A DNA stretch of 64,000 bases. Origin: G963663315 sp963665165 (GTDB lineage: Bacteria; Pseudomonadota; Gammaproteobacteria; Arenicellales; Poriferihabitantaceae). A program made the position numbers and the translations under genes. Numbering within the stretch: the stretch's first letter is position 1; the number at the start of each line of letters is the position of its first letter. The notes below the pieces were generated by a model. It searched no databases, was not told where the DNA came from, and saw nothing but the letters and a program-made list of their open reading frames with translations. The stretch covers positions 1,178,001-1,242,000 of the forward strand of contig OY761989.1 in the NCBI GenBank assembly GCA_963665165.1, read 5' to 3'. Shown one piece after another: positions 42,852-52,339 of the stretch.

Positions 42852-44150
42852 ATGAAGATGGCGAAGAATGTCGTATTGCTGGGCAGCCAGTGGGGAGATG
42901 AGGGCAAGGGCAAGATTGTTGACTCATTGACGGAGCATGCGGACACAGTGGTCCGTTTCCAGGGTGGACACAACGCCGGACACACGCTGGTCATCAATGG
43001 GCGCAAAACCGTATTGCATCTGGTCCCCTCCGGCGCCTTGCGGGAGGGTGTCGAGTGCCTGATCGGCAATGGCGTGGTTTTGAACATTACGAAGTTGTTG
43101 TCAGAGATTGACGACCTTGCGGACAGAGGCGTTGACATCGAAAACCGGCTGATGGTGAGTTATGCCTGCCCGATCATTCTGCCCTATCACGTTTCACTGG
43201 ACGTGGCCCGGGAAAAAGCGAAGGGAAGGAAAGCCATCGGTACAACCGGAAGGGGTATCGGCCCGGCTTACGAAGACAAGGTCGCGAGGCGCGGATTGAG
43301 AATTGCAGACTTGCTGAAACCGGACAGCTTTCGTGTCAAATTGAAGGAAGTGATGGAATATCACAATTATGTGCTGGAGCATTATTTTGATTCCTGCCCG
43401 GTTGATTACCAGGCTACGCTGGATGAAACACTGGCTCAGGCAGGGCGGATTCGAAGGATGGCGGGGGACGTTTCCGCACATCTGTCGGAACTCCACAGCC
43501 AGGGAAAGTCTGCTCTGTTTGAAGGCGCTCAAGGCATGTTGCTGGACATCGATCATGGCACTTATCCTTATGTCACGTCTTCCAATACCATTGGCGCCGC
43601 GGCCGCGGTTGGAACCGGAATCGGGCCTCTCGATATCGACTTTGTCCTGGGTGTTGCCAAAGCCTATACCACACGAGTGGGTTCAGGCCCGTTCCCGACT
43701 GAATTGACGGACCATATCGGCAGGCGCCTGGGGGAGAAGGGGCATGAATTCGGCGCTACGACCGGACGGCCCCGGCGTTGCGGCTGGCTGGACATGGTGG
43801 CGCTGCGCAGGGCGAAACAGGTTTGCGGTTTGAGCGCCTTGTGTATCACCAAACTGGATGTGCTGGATGGGCTGGATACCGTCAAGATCTGTACCGGTTA
43901 CCAGTGCAATGGTTCGGTTATCGACCTGCCTCCCTGGTGCGTGGATGATATGGAAAAATGTGAACCGGTATTCGAGGAGTTGCCCGGCTGGCGGGAACAC
44001 TCGGGAGGCGTGCGTGATTATGGGGAACTGCCAGTCAATGCCAGATCCTACCTCAACCGGATTTCCGAATTGATTGCATTGCCAATCGACATGATTTCGA
44101 CCGGCGTGGAACGCGATGATACGATCGTGTTGAATCATCCGTTCAAATAA
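42852..44150 (+). CDS. purA: Adenylosuccinate synthetase
   Basis: A 432-residue enzyme joining IMP and aspartate with GTP to adenylosuccinate. The N-terminal GSQWGDEGKGKIVD is the catalytic P-loop; GHNAGHTLVINGRKTVLHL, TTGRGIGPAYEDK and GATTGRPRRCGWLD are the other conserved segments. The start is ATG 42852 or ATG 42858 two codons on. The last gene of the hflKC-DUF2065-purA group. Confidence 0.97.
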   Translation: MKMAKNVVLLGSQWGDEGKGKIVDSLTEHADTVVRFQGGHNAGHTLVINGRKTVLHLVPSGALREGVECLIGNGVVLNITKLLSEIDDLADRGVDIENRLMVSYACPIILPYHVSLDVAREKAKGRKAIGTTGRGIGPAYEDKVARRGLRIADLLKPDSFRVKLKEVMEYHNYVLEHYFDSCPVDYQATLDETLAQAGRIRRMAGDVSAHLSELHSQGKSALFEGAQGMLLDIDHGTYPYVTSSNTIGAAAAVGTGIGPLDIDFVLGVAKAYTTRVGSGPFPTELTDHIGRRLGEKGHEFGATTGRPRRCGWLDMVALRRAKQVCGLSALCITKLDVLDGLDTVKICTGYQCNGSVIDLPPWCVDDMEKCEPVFEELPGWREHSGGVRDYGELPVNARSYLNRISELIALPIDMISTGVERDDTIVLNHPFK

Positions 44151-44202
44151 CCCGGATCCTATGCAAGTATATGAGACCGAACAATTTCATGGAGAATTTT
44201 CT

Positions 44203-45666
44203 ATGACAGGCATGAATCTGGATGATACCGGAATCTTTCACGAGCAGTGTTACATCAATGGTCAATGGAGAAGCGCGAACGGAGGAAAAACCATTGACGT
44301 GACCAATCCCGCCAATGGCGCAGTGATTGCCAGGATTCCGGATATGGGGGTTACGGAAACAACGGAAGCGATCGAGGCGGCGGAACAGGCCCAAAAGAAC
44401 TGGCGTAACGCGCTCGGCAAGGAACGCTCCGATATTTTGCGGCGCTGGCATGACCTGATGATCGAAAACCAGGAGGACCTTGCCAGGATAATGACTCTTG
44501 AGCAGGGCAAGCCCCTGGCGGAAGCGCGTGGGGAAATCGTCTATTCTGCATCATTTCTGGACTGGTTTGCGAGTGAAGCGCGCCGGGTGGGCGGCGAAAC
44601 CATACCTCAGCACCAGCCTGACAAACGGATTGTGGTGATCAAGCAACCGATAGGCGTCTGTGTGGCCATTACCCCGTGGAATTTCCCATCCGCGATGATT
44701 ACCAGAAAAGTCGGTCCGGCCCTGGCGGCCGGATGTTCGGTCGTAGTCAAGCCTGCGACACAAACTCCGCTGTCCGCGTTTGCGCTTTGTGAACTTGCCG
44801 AACGGGCGGGTTTGCCGGCCGGATTGATGAACGTGCTCACCGGATCGTCATCGGCTATTGGTGGTGAAATGACCTCCAATCCAGCGGTCAGGCACCTGAG
44901 TTTTACCGGCTCAACCGAAGTGGGACGATTGTTGATGAGTCAGTGTTCCGAATCGATCATCAAGGTGGCGCTGGAACTTGGCGGCAATGCCCCGTTTATC
45001 GTATTCGACGACGCCGATGTCGATGCGGCAGTAGAGGGCGCCATGATTTCCAAATACCGCAATGCCGGACAAACCTGTGTTTGCGCCAACCGTATCTATG
45101 TCCAGGAGGGGATCTACGACGAGTTCGCGGAGAAGCTGTCCATTGCGGTGAGTCGACTGCAGGTGGGGGACGGCACTCGGGACGGTGTTACCCAGGGGCC
45201 GCTGATCGATATGAATGCCGTACAGAAAGTCGAGGAACATATTGCCGACGCGGTGCAGCATGGTGCGGAGGTGATTGTGGGTGGAAGCCGACATGAGTTG
45301 GGCGGTACCTGGTTCCAGCCGACATTGTTGAGGAATGCAACCTCGGATATGAAAGTGGCGAGGGAGGAGACATTCGGTCCACTGGCGCCCCTGTTCAGAT
45401 TTGAGGATGAGGCGGAGGTGGTCGAAATGGCTAACGATACGGAGTTCGGTCTCGCGTCCTATTTTTACAGCCGGGACCTGGCCAGAGTCTGGCGAGTGGC
45501 GGAACGGCTTGAATACGGAATGGTCGGAATCAATACCGGATTGATTTCCACGGAAGTGGCCCCCTTTGGCGGGGTCAAGCAATCCGGCCTGGGTCGGGAA
45601 GGTTCCAGTCATGGGATCGAGGAGTATCTGGAGATGAAATATTTATGTATCGGCGGGGTTTCCTGA
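44203..45666 (+). CDS. gabD: NAD(P)-dependent succinate-semialdehyde dehydrogenase
   Basis: A 487-residue aldehyde dehydrogenase. The active-site Glu is in VALELGGNAPFIVFDDAD and the nucleophile Cys in RNAGQTCVCANRIYVQ, where the second Cys after TCVC is typical of the GabD group. TPWNFPSAMITRKVGPALAAG binds the nucleotide. GGAG lies 8 bases before ATG 44203, so the upstream in-frame ATG at 44161 is not preferred. It oxidises succinate semialdehyde to succinate and could take aldehyde from amine or GABA breakdown. Glutarate-semialdehyde is an alternative substrate. Confidence 0.9.
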   Translation: MTGMNLDDTGIFHEQCYINGQWRSANGGKTIDVTNPANGAVIARIPDMGVTETTEAIEAAEQAQKNWRNALGKERSDILRRWHDLMIENQEDLARIMTLEQGKPLAEARGEIVYSASFLDWFASEARRVGGETIPQHQPDKRIVVIKQPIGVCVAITPWNFPSAMITRKVGPALAAGCSVVVKPATQTPLSAFALCELAERAGLPAGLMNVLTGSSSAIGGEMTSNPAVRHLSFTGSTEVGRLLMSQCSESIIKVALELGGNAPFIVFDDADVDAAVEGAMISKYRNAGQTCVCANRIYVQEGIYDEFAEKLSIAVSRLQVGDGTRDGVTQGPLIDMNAVQKVEEHIADAVQHGAEVIVGGSRHELGGTWFQPTLLRNATSDMKVAREETFGPLAPLFRFEDEAEVVEMANDTEFGLASYFYSRDLARVWRVAERLEYGMVGINTGLISTEVAPFGGVKQSGLGREGSSHGIEEYLEMKYLCIGGVS

Positions 45667-45727
45667 CCTGACCTTCGCAAGCGGACCGGTTGAACCTGAA
45701 AACCTGTTGAATATTGAACCGATGTTG

Positions 45728-45756
45728 TTTAGAATCCTGCGAAGAAGGGTTATACT
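45728..45756 (+). promoter_or_regulatory. Probable promoter of the LysM lipoprotein gene
   Basis: TTTAGA at 45728-45733, a 17-base spacer and TATACT at 45751-45756. Transcription would start near 45763, which rules out the in-frame start there and supports ATG 45793. Confidence 0.5.
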
Positions 45757-45792
45757 CCGAGATTGAATAAACGATTAACTGGGGAATCAATT

Positions 45793-46263
45793 ATGCGAAG
45801 AGCTTCTGATAGTGTCCTATCAGCACTTAAATTGGCCACATTCGTGGTTATATTCATATTTGTTTCAGGTTGTGTCAGCGCCAAAAGCAAGCCGACTGAG
45901 GAGTCTGTCCCGGCAGTGGCGCCAGAGCCTGAAGTAGTGGAGCCTGTCGTGCCGGAGCCTGAACCCGAACCGGAGCCTGAACCTGAAATGCTGACCAGCT
46001 GGACAGTGGTGAAAGGGGAGAATCTCTGGAGTATATCTGCTGAAGAAGAGGTCTATAACATCCCTGAGAAATGGCCGCTCATCTACAAGGCGAATCAGGA
46101 GGAGATTACGGATGCCGACCTGATCTATCCGGGACAGATTCTGGATATTCCGCGGGATTCATCGCAAAGCGAGATAGATGCGGCAATCAAACACGCCAGG
46201 GAGAGAGGCGCCTGGGCGGTTGGACCGGTTGAGGCTAGCGACCTGGAATACCTGAATAACTGA
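45793..46263 (+). CDS. LysM-domain lipoprotein with Pro-Glu tether
   Basis: A 156-residue envelope protein. The lipobox FVSGC (Cys27) follows a hydrophobic signal, so it is lipid-anchored. Residues about 40-65 form a Pro-Glu ladder (PEPEPEPEPEPE), a stiff acidic tether encoded by a six-base repeat. One LysM peptidoglycan-binding domain follows (about 68-116, TVVKGENLWSISAEEEVYN and DLIYPGQILDIP). The C-terminus EIDAAIKHARERGAW is helical. It probably sits in the outer membrane and binds the cell wall. A strong terminator follows. Confidence 0.87.
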   Translation: MRRASDSVLSALKLATFVVIFIFVSGCVSAKSKPTEESVPAVAPEPEVVEPVVPEPEPEPEPEPEMLTSWTVVKGENLWSISAEEEVYNIPEKWPLIYKANQEEITDADLIYPGQILDIPRDSSQSEIDAAIKHARERGAWAVGPVEASDLEYLNN

Positions 46264-46286
46264 AGTTTCCCAATTTCCCCAGAACC

Positions 46287-46319
46287 GGGATTGCATCCTT
46301 GCGATGCAGTCCCTTTCTA
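46287..46319. terminator. Intrinsic terminator between the LysM gene and hisG
   Basis: GGGATTGCATC at 46287-46297 and GATGCAGTCCC at 46303-46313 form an 11-pair stem with one G-U and a five-base loop, followed by TTTCTATTT. It ends the LysM transcript and lies just before the convergent hisG stop. Confidence 0.75.
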
Positions 46320-46332
46320 TTTGCGCCTGTGT

Positions 46333-47211
46333 CTACACCACCATCTTTCTGAGTTCGAACTCCAGGATGCCCTCGGCTCCTGCGGCCTTGAGCGTCGGGA
46401 TAATCCTTCTCACCTCTTTTTTACTGATTACCGTTTCCACTGCCAGCCAGTTGGCGTCGTACAACTTGTTGATAGTGGGTGCATGCAGGCTGGGTAACTG
46501 TTTTACCAGTTGATCGATCCGGTCGCCGGGGACGTTCATTTTCAGCAGTACCTTTTCACGCGCCGTCAATGCGCTTTCAAGCAGCAGCGCGATCTGTTCG
46601 ATTTTTCTTTTTTTCCTGGGGTTTTCGAGCGCCGCCCGGTTTGCGATAAACACGGTATGCGTCTCCATCAGGTCACAGACGATGCGCAGTCCGTGTGCCT
46701 TGATGGTACTGCCGGTTTCCGTGATTTCCACTGCGGCGTCGGCCAGGCCCTCGACGACTTTGGCTTCAGTTGTGCCCCAGGAAAATTCAATCGCCGCATC
46801 GATACCCCTTTCCTGCAGATAACGTTTTGTAAAATTGACCAGTTCAGTCGATATTCTTTTTCCCTGAAGGTCTTCAATGGATTGAATTTCCGAGTCATTC
46901 TTTACGACCAGAACCCAGCGGCAGGGTTGGTCGGACGCTTTTGAATAAACCAGGTGAGACATGATTTCCACATCTGAACCGGTTTCAGCCAGCCAGTCCT
47001 GCCCGGTCAATCCGGCGTCCAGAACCCCGTTGGTGATATAGCTCCCCATTTCCTGTGAACGCACCAGAGAGCAGGTGATTTCAGGATCATCGATGGATGG
47101 GAAGTAATTACGGGATTTCGTGTTGATGTTCCATCCGGCTTGCGCGAACAACTCCCTGGTTGCAGTTTCGAGACTTCCTTTCGGGATGCCGAGTTTGAGT
47201 TTGGTTGTCAT
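46333..47211 (-). CDS. hisG: ATP phosphoribosyltransferase, long form
   Basis: A 292-residue enzyme for the first step of histidine synthesis, joining ATP and PRPP. LKLGIPKGSLETATRELFAQ and AVEITETGSTIKAHGL (PRPP site) are typical. The C-terminal about 75 residues form the ACT-like regulatory domain of the long form that senses histidine, so no separate HisZ is needed. No other his gene adjoins it. A TATAAT on the minus strand at 47257-47252 may be its -10 element. Confidence 0.95.
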   Translation of the reverse strand: MTTKLKLGIPKGSLETATRELFAQAGWNINTKSRNYFPSIDDPEITCSLVRSQEMGSYITNGVLDAGLTGQDWLAETGSDVEIMSHLVYSKASDQPCRWVLVVKNDSEIQSIEDLQGKRISTELVNFTKRYLQERGIDAAIEFSWGTTEAKVVEGLADAAVEITETGSTIKAHGLRIVCDLMETHTVFIANRAALENPRKKRKIEQIALLLESALTAREKVLLKMNVPGDRIDQLVKQLPSLHAPTINKLYDANWLAVETVISKKEVRRIIPTLKAAGAEGILEFELRKMVV

Positions 47212-47251
47212 ACCTTACGGTCCGGTAATCGGTCAATTGATCGGGTCTGGG

Positions 47252-47257
47252 ATTATA
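47252..47257 (-). promoter_or_regulatory. Possible -10 element of hisG
   Basis: A perfect TATAAT reads leftwards 40 bases ahead of the hisG ATG, in the 57-base gap after pntB. No good -35 was found, so this is a weak call. Confidence 0.3.
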
Positions 47258-47268
47258 ACTGAACGGGA

Positions 47269-48657
47269 TTACAGTTCGTGCACCAGCGTTTCGATACTGT
47301 CGCGGGCATCTCCAAACAACATTCGACTGTTGGCTTTATAAAACAACGGATTTTCTATACCCGCGTAGCCGCTCGCCATGCTCCGCTTTAATATGATTAC
47401 GGTTTTCGCGTTCCAGACCTCGATCACAGGCATCCCTGCAATCGGGCTGTCCGGACATTCGATGGCTGAAGGATTGACGATGTCGTTGGCGCCGATCACC
47501 AGTACCACGTCTGTCTGCGGGAGCTGTCCGTTTATTTCATCCATTTCGAAAACAATGTCGTATGGAACCCGGGCTTCAGCCAGTAACACATTCATGTGGC
47601 CGGGCATACGCCCGGCAACCGGATGGATGCCGAACGACACCTTTGTATTCCTGTTCCTGAGTTTGCCGGTCAGTTCGGCCACCAGATGCTGGGCATGGGC
47701 AACCGCCATGCCGTATCCCGGTACGATCACCAGAGATTCGATGTTCGAGAGTAATTGAGCGGTTTGTGAAGCCGAAACAGGAACAGTCTCGCCTTCGGTC
47801 TGCGCGGCTACTGTCGTGGAGCCTGACACTCCGAACCCCCCGGAAATGACACTCAGGAACCTTCTGTTCATGGCGCGGCACATGATATAGCTCAATATCG
47901 CCCCGCTTGATCCTACCAGGGCGCCTGTGACGATCAGCAAATCATTCGATAGCATGAACCCGGTTGCCGCCGCCGCCCAACCGGAATAACTGTTCAACAT
48001 CGAAATAACGACCGGCATGTCCGCCCCGCCGATAGCGGCTACCATGTGGATGCCGAACAAGAAGGCGAGGATCGTCATTATCGTCAACGGAATGAATCCG
48101 GATTCCGTGTTTTCCGACTGAATGAAGTCGAATCCGAGATAAAGGCATACCAGCAGGATTACGAGATTGCCAAGATGACGTCCGGGCAATGTCAACGGGC
48201 GGCTGCCAATCAGGCCACTCAGTTTTCCAAAGGCGATGACAGACCCGGTAAAGGTCACGGCGCCAATCAGGACACCCAGATAAATTTCGATATCATGAAT
48301 GGTTTTAGCCACACCGACATGATGGATCCGGGTATCCATGTAAGTTGAAAAACCAACGAATACGGCTGCCAGTCCGACAAAACTATGGAGAATCGCGACC
48401 AGTTCAGGCATGGAGGTCATACGGATTCTCAGAGAGAGAATCGTGCCGATAACCGCGCCCACCATCATGGCTCCCGCAAGCAACCCGTAGCTTGATATCG
48501 AGTCATCGAACAAGGTGGCGGCAATGGCAATACACATGCCGGCGATCCCGTAGAGGTTCCCTTTTTGCGCGCTTTTCTGGCTGCTCAGTCCGCCGAGACT
48601 CAGAATAAACAGGATACACGCAACGATGTAGGCTGCCGAAGTGATATTTCCGCTCAT
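47269..48657 (-). CDS. pntB: NAD(P) transhydrogenase beta subunit
   Basis: A 462-residue membrane protein with about nine helices (dII) and a C-terminal NADP-binding dIII domain: VIVPGYGMAVAHAQHLVAEL, RMPGHMNVLLAEARVPYD, IGANDIVNPSA and VIILKRSMASGYAGIENPLF. With PntA it couples hydride transfer from NADH to NADP+ to proton flow across the inner membrane. It starts 12 bases after pntA on the same strand. Confidence 0.96.
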   Translation of the reverse strand: MSGNITSAAYIVACILFILSLGGLSSQKSAQKGNLYGIAGMCIAIAATLFDDSISSYGLLAGAMMVGAVIGTILSLRIRMTSMPELVAILHSFVGLAAVFVGFSTYMDTRIHHVGVAKTIHDIEIYLGVLIGAVTFTGSVIAFGKLSGLIGSRPLTLPGRHLGNLVILLVCLYLGFDFIQSENTESGFIPLTIMTILAFLFGIHMVAAIGGADMPVVISMLNSYSGWAAAATGFMLSNDLLIVTGALVGSSGAILSYIMCRAMNRRFLSVISGGFGVSGSTTVAAQTEGETVPVSASQTAQLLSNIESLVIVPGYGMAVAHAQHLVAELTGKLRNRNTKVSFGIHPVAGRMPGHMNVLLAEARVPYDIVFEMDEINGQLPQTDVVLVIGANDIVNPSAIECPDSPIAGMPVIEVWNAKTVIILKRSMASGYAGIENPLFYKANSRMLFGDARDSIETLVHEL

Positions 48658-48669
48658 GGTCGGTGGTCC

Positions 48670-50241
48670 TTATTTGCGAAACATGTTGAGCATGCGTTGG
48701 GTAACCAGAAATCCGCCCGCGATATTGATGGAAGCAATCATTACGGCCGTAATGGCAAGCGCCACGCCCAATACGGATGAAGAGTCGATTTGCAAAATGG
48801 CGCCAATTACAATGATCCCGCTGATCGCGTTGGTGACGCTCATGAGAGGGGTATGCAGTGCGGGGGTGACGTTCCAGATCACCTGCCATCCGACAAAACA
48901 GGCCAGGACGAACACGATGAAATGGCTCATGAACTCAGCCGGAGCCACCGAACCGAGCCCCAGGATGGCCAGTACTCCCGCCGCCATGCCAGCCAGGGTT
49001 ATGACGGCGCGGCGCTTATCGGGCGTGTCTCGCGGAATTTTCGGGGTCACGGCCGGGGTGCCGGCCGGGTCCGTTTTTTGCCGCGGTTCGCCCGCAGGCT
49101 CCACCGCGGGAGGCGGCCAGGTGATTTCCCCCTGATACGCCACGGTTGCTCCCCGGATTACCGGATCCTCCATGTCAACATGGAGGACGCCATCCCCGGC
49201 CGGTGTGAGGTCGGTAACCAGGTGGCGGATATTGGCTGCATATAATTGACTGGATTGCGCTGCCATTCGACTCGGAAGGTCGGTATAGCCGATAATGGAG
49301 ACGCCATTGACCCTGACTGCTTCGCCCGGTTCGGTATATTCACAGTTTCCGCCCTGTTCCGCGGCAAGATCGACAATCACGCTTCCAGGTTTCATGCTGT
49401 CCACCATTTCCCGGGTAATCAGTTTCGGGGCCGGTTTCCCGGGGATCAGCGCAGTCGTGATGATGATGTCAACCTCTCTGGCCTGTTCGGCGAAAAGAGC
49501 CATTTCCGCCTGGATGAATTCATCGCTCATCACTTTGGCGTAGCCCCCCGCTCCGCTGCCGTCCTCGTCAAAATCCAGTTCGAGGAATGCGGCGTTCAGA
49601 CTTTCGATCTGCTCTTTCACTTCCAGACGGGTATCGAACGCGCGGACGATGGCCCCGAGATTGACAGCGGTTCCGATCGCGGCCAGGCCAGCCACACCGG
49701 CGCCGATCACCAGCACCCTGGCAGGGTCCACCTTGCCGGCTGCGGTAATCTGCCCGGTGAAGAATCGCCCGAAGCGCCGGGCCGCTTCAATCACGGCGCG
49801 ATACCCTGCGATATTGGACATGGATGACAGGGCATCCATCTTTTGCGCTCTGGAGATTCGGGGTATGGAATCCATAGCCAGAACCGTGGCGCCGGTCGCG
49901 CGCAGTTTTTCCATCAGGCCGGGATTTTGTCCGGGCCAGATGAAACAGATCAGCGTTTTATCGCCGGTTAACCAATCCGTTTCATCGGCTCCGTCAACCG
50001 GATGATACTGAGGCGCGCGCACCTTGCAGATCAGGTCGGCCTCTGCCCACAGTTCTCGCGCTGAACCGGAAATTCCGGCGCCGCTGTCGATATAGGACTG
50101 GTTGCTGAATCCGGCAGCCAGTCCGGCCTTGTCTTCAATCACGACCGAAAAGCCGAGGTTCGCCAGTCTGGCTGTTTCCATCGGCGTACAGGCCACACGA
50201 CATTCATTTTCACAAATTTCTCTGGGTATCCCTATTTTCAT
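48670..50241 (-). CDS. pntA: NAD(P) transhydrogenase alpha subunit (fused form)
   Basis: A 523-residue protein: an NAD-binding dI domain (MKIGIPREICENECRVACTP, RVLVIGAGVAGLAAIGTAV, ALIPGKPAPKLITREMV), a Pro/Thr-rich linker (about residues 370-410) and four C-terminal helices (dII part). Alpha and alpha-2 parts are fused here as in E. coli, whereas many alphaproteobacteria split them. The frame opens from 50265; ATG 50241 matches the start of the family. Divergent from rnr. Confidence 0.94.
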   Translation of the reverse strand: MKIGIPREICENECRVACTPMETARLANLGFSVVIEDKAGLAAGFSNQSYIDSGAGISGSARELWAEADLICKVRAPQYHPVDGADETDWLTGDKTLICFIWPGQNPGLMEKLRATGATVLAMDSIPRISRAQKMDALSSMSNIAGYRAVIEAARRFGRFFTGQITAAGKVDPARVLVIGAGVAGLAAIGTAVNLGAIVRAFDTRLEVKEQIESLNAAFLELDFDEDGSGAGGYAKVMSDEFIQAEMALFAEQAREVDIIITTALIPGKPAPKLITREMVDSMKPGSVIVDLAAEQGGNCEYTEPGEAVRVNGVSIIGYTDLPSRMAAQSSQLYAANIRHLVTDLTPAGDGVLHVDMEDPVIRGATVAYQGEITWPPPAVEPAGEPRQKTDPAGTPAVTPKIPRDTPDKRRAVITLAGMAAGVLAILGLGSVAPAEFMSHFIVFVLACFVGWQVIWNVTPALHTPLMSVTNAISGIIVIGAILQIDSSSVLGVALAITAVMIASINIAGGFLVTQRMLNMFRK

Positions 50242-50299
50242 CGGATCAGCCATTTGCAAGGTCATCGGTCATCTCGAATATACCGCCTGATCGCGTATC

Positions 50300-50328
50300 T
50301 TACTAATTAATAGAATTAATGCTATATA
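50300..50328 (+). promoter_or_regulatory. AT-rich promoter region of rnr
   Basis: TTACTA at 50300-50305, 17 bases and TATATA at 50323-50328 lie in a strongly AT-rich stretch between pntA and rnr. The -10 would overlap the first open codons from 50319, which supports a later rnr start at 50397. Confidence 0.4.
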
Positions 50329-50396
50329 TAGAAAAAACAAACTACACTGCTGCCTTCGCGAAACGGAACAGATACTGGACAAAGACAGAATACGGA

Positions 50397-52337
50397 ATGA
50401 TGGATAAAAAGGGTGAGTTCGTGGGGACGGTGGTCGGTCATGCCAACGGTTTCGGGTTTTTCAGGCCGGATGAGGGTGGGGAAAATCTGTATCTGCACAA
50501 TCGGCAGATGAGGAAGCTGCTTCACGGGGATCGTGTTCGCGCCCGCAAGATCGATTTCCAGGGACGACCGGCCGCGTCTGTTGTCGAAGTGCTGCAGAAA
50601 ACCGGCCGGGAAATTGTCGGCCATTTTTTCAAGGAAGGCGGCGTCGGAATTTTTGAACCGGATGACCATCGCTTCGCCAGGGATGTTACCGTTGCCAGGG
50701 GAAAGTCCAATGGCGCCGACAATGGTGATATCGTGGTTGTACGGATAACCCGGCATCCGATCGAGCATCATCACGCGGTCGGTGAGGTTATCGAAGTCGT
50801 CGGCAAGGACCTGACGCCCGGAATGGAAACTGAAATCGCAATTCGCAAGCATGAAATCCCGCATGTCTGGAGCGAGGAGGCCATAATGGAGATGGCCGCT
50901 CTGGGGGATTCCCTGAAGTCGGTGGAACATGGTCCCGGCCGGGTCGATCTGCGTTCATTGCCTCTGGTTACCATTGATGGCCAGGACGCCAGGGATTTCG
51001 ACGATGCGGTTTATTGCGAATCAACCGGCCAGGGCTGGAGGCTGATCGTCGCGATTGCGGATGTCAGCCACTACGTCCGCGCAGACAGCGCACTCGACAG
51101 GGAGGCGTTCAGTCGGGGCGTTTCGGTGTATTTCCCGAACCGGGTCATTCCGATGCTGCCGGAGGCATTGTCCAATGGAATCTGTTCCCTGAATCCCGGG
51201 GAAGATCGTTTTTGCATGGTATGTGACCTGAATGTGAGCTCCTGCGGGGAAATCACGGATTACCGGTTTTATCCGGCCACGATGCGATCCCGGGCCAGAT
51301 TGACCTACGGCGTTGTCAACGCCATGGTCTCGGACCAGGACCAGGCCAAGCGGGAGCAATGGAAAGAAATTACGCCCCACCTGGATCGGCTCTACCCGTT
51401 ATATCTGGCTTTGCGCTCCCGTCGGGAGTCGATTGATTTCGGAATCCCCGAACCGTTCATTGAATTCGATGACGACAAGAGAATCAGCCGGATCACAGCG
51501 AGGCCGCGAAATGATGCGCACAGGCTGATCGAGGAATGTATGCTGGCCGCGAACGTGTGCGCTGCACGGTATCTCCAGCTTCATTACCGGGACGATTCCG
51601 TTTATCGCAACCATGATGGGCCGGACATGAAGGGAGTGGCCGATTTGAAGCGCTTTCTGGCCGGGCTGGGGTTGACTCTGGGAGGAGGGGATGATCCGCA
51701 GGCACGCGATTACGCCATCCTGGTCGAAGGCCTCGCCGAACGTGATGATATCGCAGGAGTCGTACAATCGGTGCTGTTGAGGAGCCTGGGCCAGGCAGTG
51801 TACAGCACGGAGCAATCCGGCCACTTCGCATTATCATTCCCGGTCTATACTCACTTCACATCGCCGATTCGCCGGTATGCCGACCTGGTTGTGCATCGGA
51901 GAATCAAGCAGGCTCTTTCCGGTCGGGGTAATGGAGTCGTCGCCCCGGACGGCGCCAGCTTCGACCGTATTGGCGAGCAGTGTTCTTTCACCGAACGAAG
52001 GGCGGATAGCGCGTCTTATGACGTGATTGCCTGGTTGAAGGCCGAGTTCATGCTGGAGCGGATCGGAGAGCAATTCGACGGTACGATTTCCGGGGTAAAA
52101 GAGTTTGGTATTTTCGTACAACTGGACCAGATCTTTGTCGATGGGCTGGTCCATGTCAGCGCATTGGGGAATGATTATTATCATTTTGACCCGATCCGGA
52201 TCCAGCTTGAAGGAGAGCGCGGCGGTCAGCGTTTCAGGCTGGGGGACAAGATCAGGGTCCGGATTGCGCGGGTGGACATGGACCAGGCGAAAATTGATTT
52301 CGAGCTGGTGTCTGCTCATCATTCGGGCAACATCTGA
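50397..52337 (+). CDS. rnr: RNase R family 3'-5' exoribonuclease, short form
   Basis: A 646-residue exoribonuclease. Order: cold-shock domains (about 5-150, GTVVGHANGFGFFRPDEGGE then RVRARKIDF), the RNB catalytic domain from about 170 (IDGQDARDFDDAVY with the metal-binding Asp cluster) and a C-terminal S1 domain (FDGTISGVKEFGIFVQLDQ). It lacks the N-terminal helix-turn-helix and the long Lys-rich tail of E. coli RNase R (about 800 residues), so it resembles RNase II in length. Start 50397 or 50400; the longer frame to 50319 runs through the promoter. rlmB follows by two bases, the usual pair. Confidence 0.92.
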   Translation: MMDKKGEFVGTVVGHANGFGFFRPDEGGENLYLHNRQMRKLLHGDRVRARKIDFQGRPAASVVEVLQKTGREIVGHFFKEGGVGIFEPDDHRFARDVTVARGKSNGADNGDIVVVRITRHPIEHHHAVGEVIEVVGKDLTPGMETEIAIRKHEIPHVWSEEAIMEMAALGDSLKSVEHGPGRVDLRSLPLVTIDGQDARDFDDAVYCESTGQGWRLIVAIADVSHYVRADSALDREAFSRGVSVYFPNRVIPMLPEALSNGICSLNPGEDRFCMVCDLNVSSCGEITDYRFYPATMRSRARLTYGVVNAMVSDQDQAKREQWKEITPHLDRLYPLYLALRSRRESIDFGIPEPFIEFDDDKRISRITARPRNDAHRLIEECMLAANVCAARYLQLHYRDDSVYRNHDGPDMKGVADLKRFLAGLGLTLGGGDDPQARDYAILVEGLAERDDIAGVVQSVLLRSLGQAVYSTEQSGHFALSFPVYTHFTSPIRRYADLVVHRRIKQALSGRGNGVVAPDGASFDRIGEQCSFTERRADSASYDVIAWLKAEFMLERIGEQFDGTISGVKEFGIFVQLDQIFVDGLVHVSALGNDYYHFDPIRIQLEGERGGQRFRLGDKIRVRIARVDMDQAKIDFELVSAHHSGNI

Positions 52338-52339
52338 CC

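Noticed and set aside
45909..45990. Short tandem repeat considered as a CRISPR-like or intergenic repeat
   Set aside because: The six-base units lie in frame inside the LysM lipoprotein gene and encode a Pro-Glu tether; there are no spacers.
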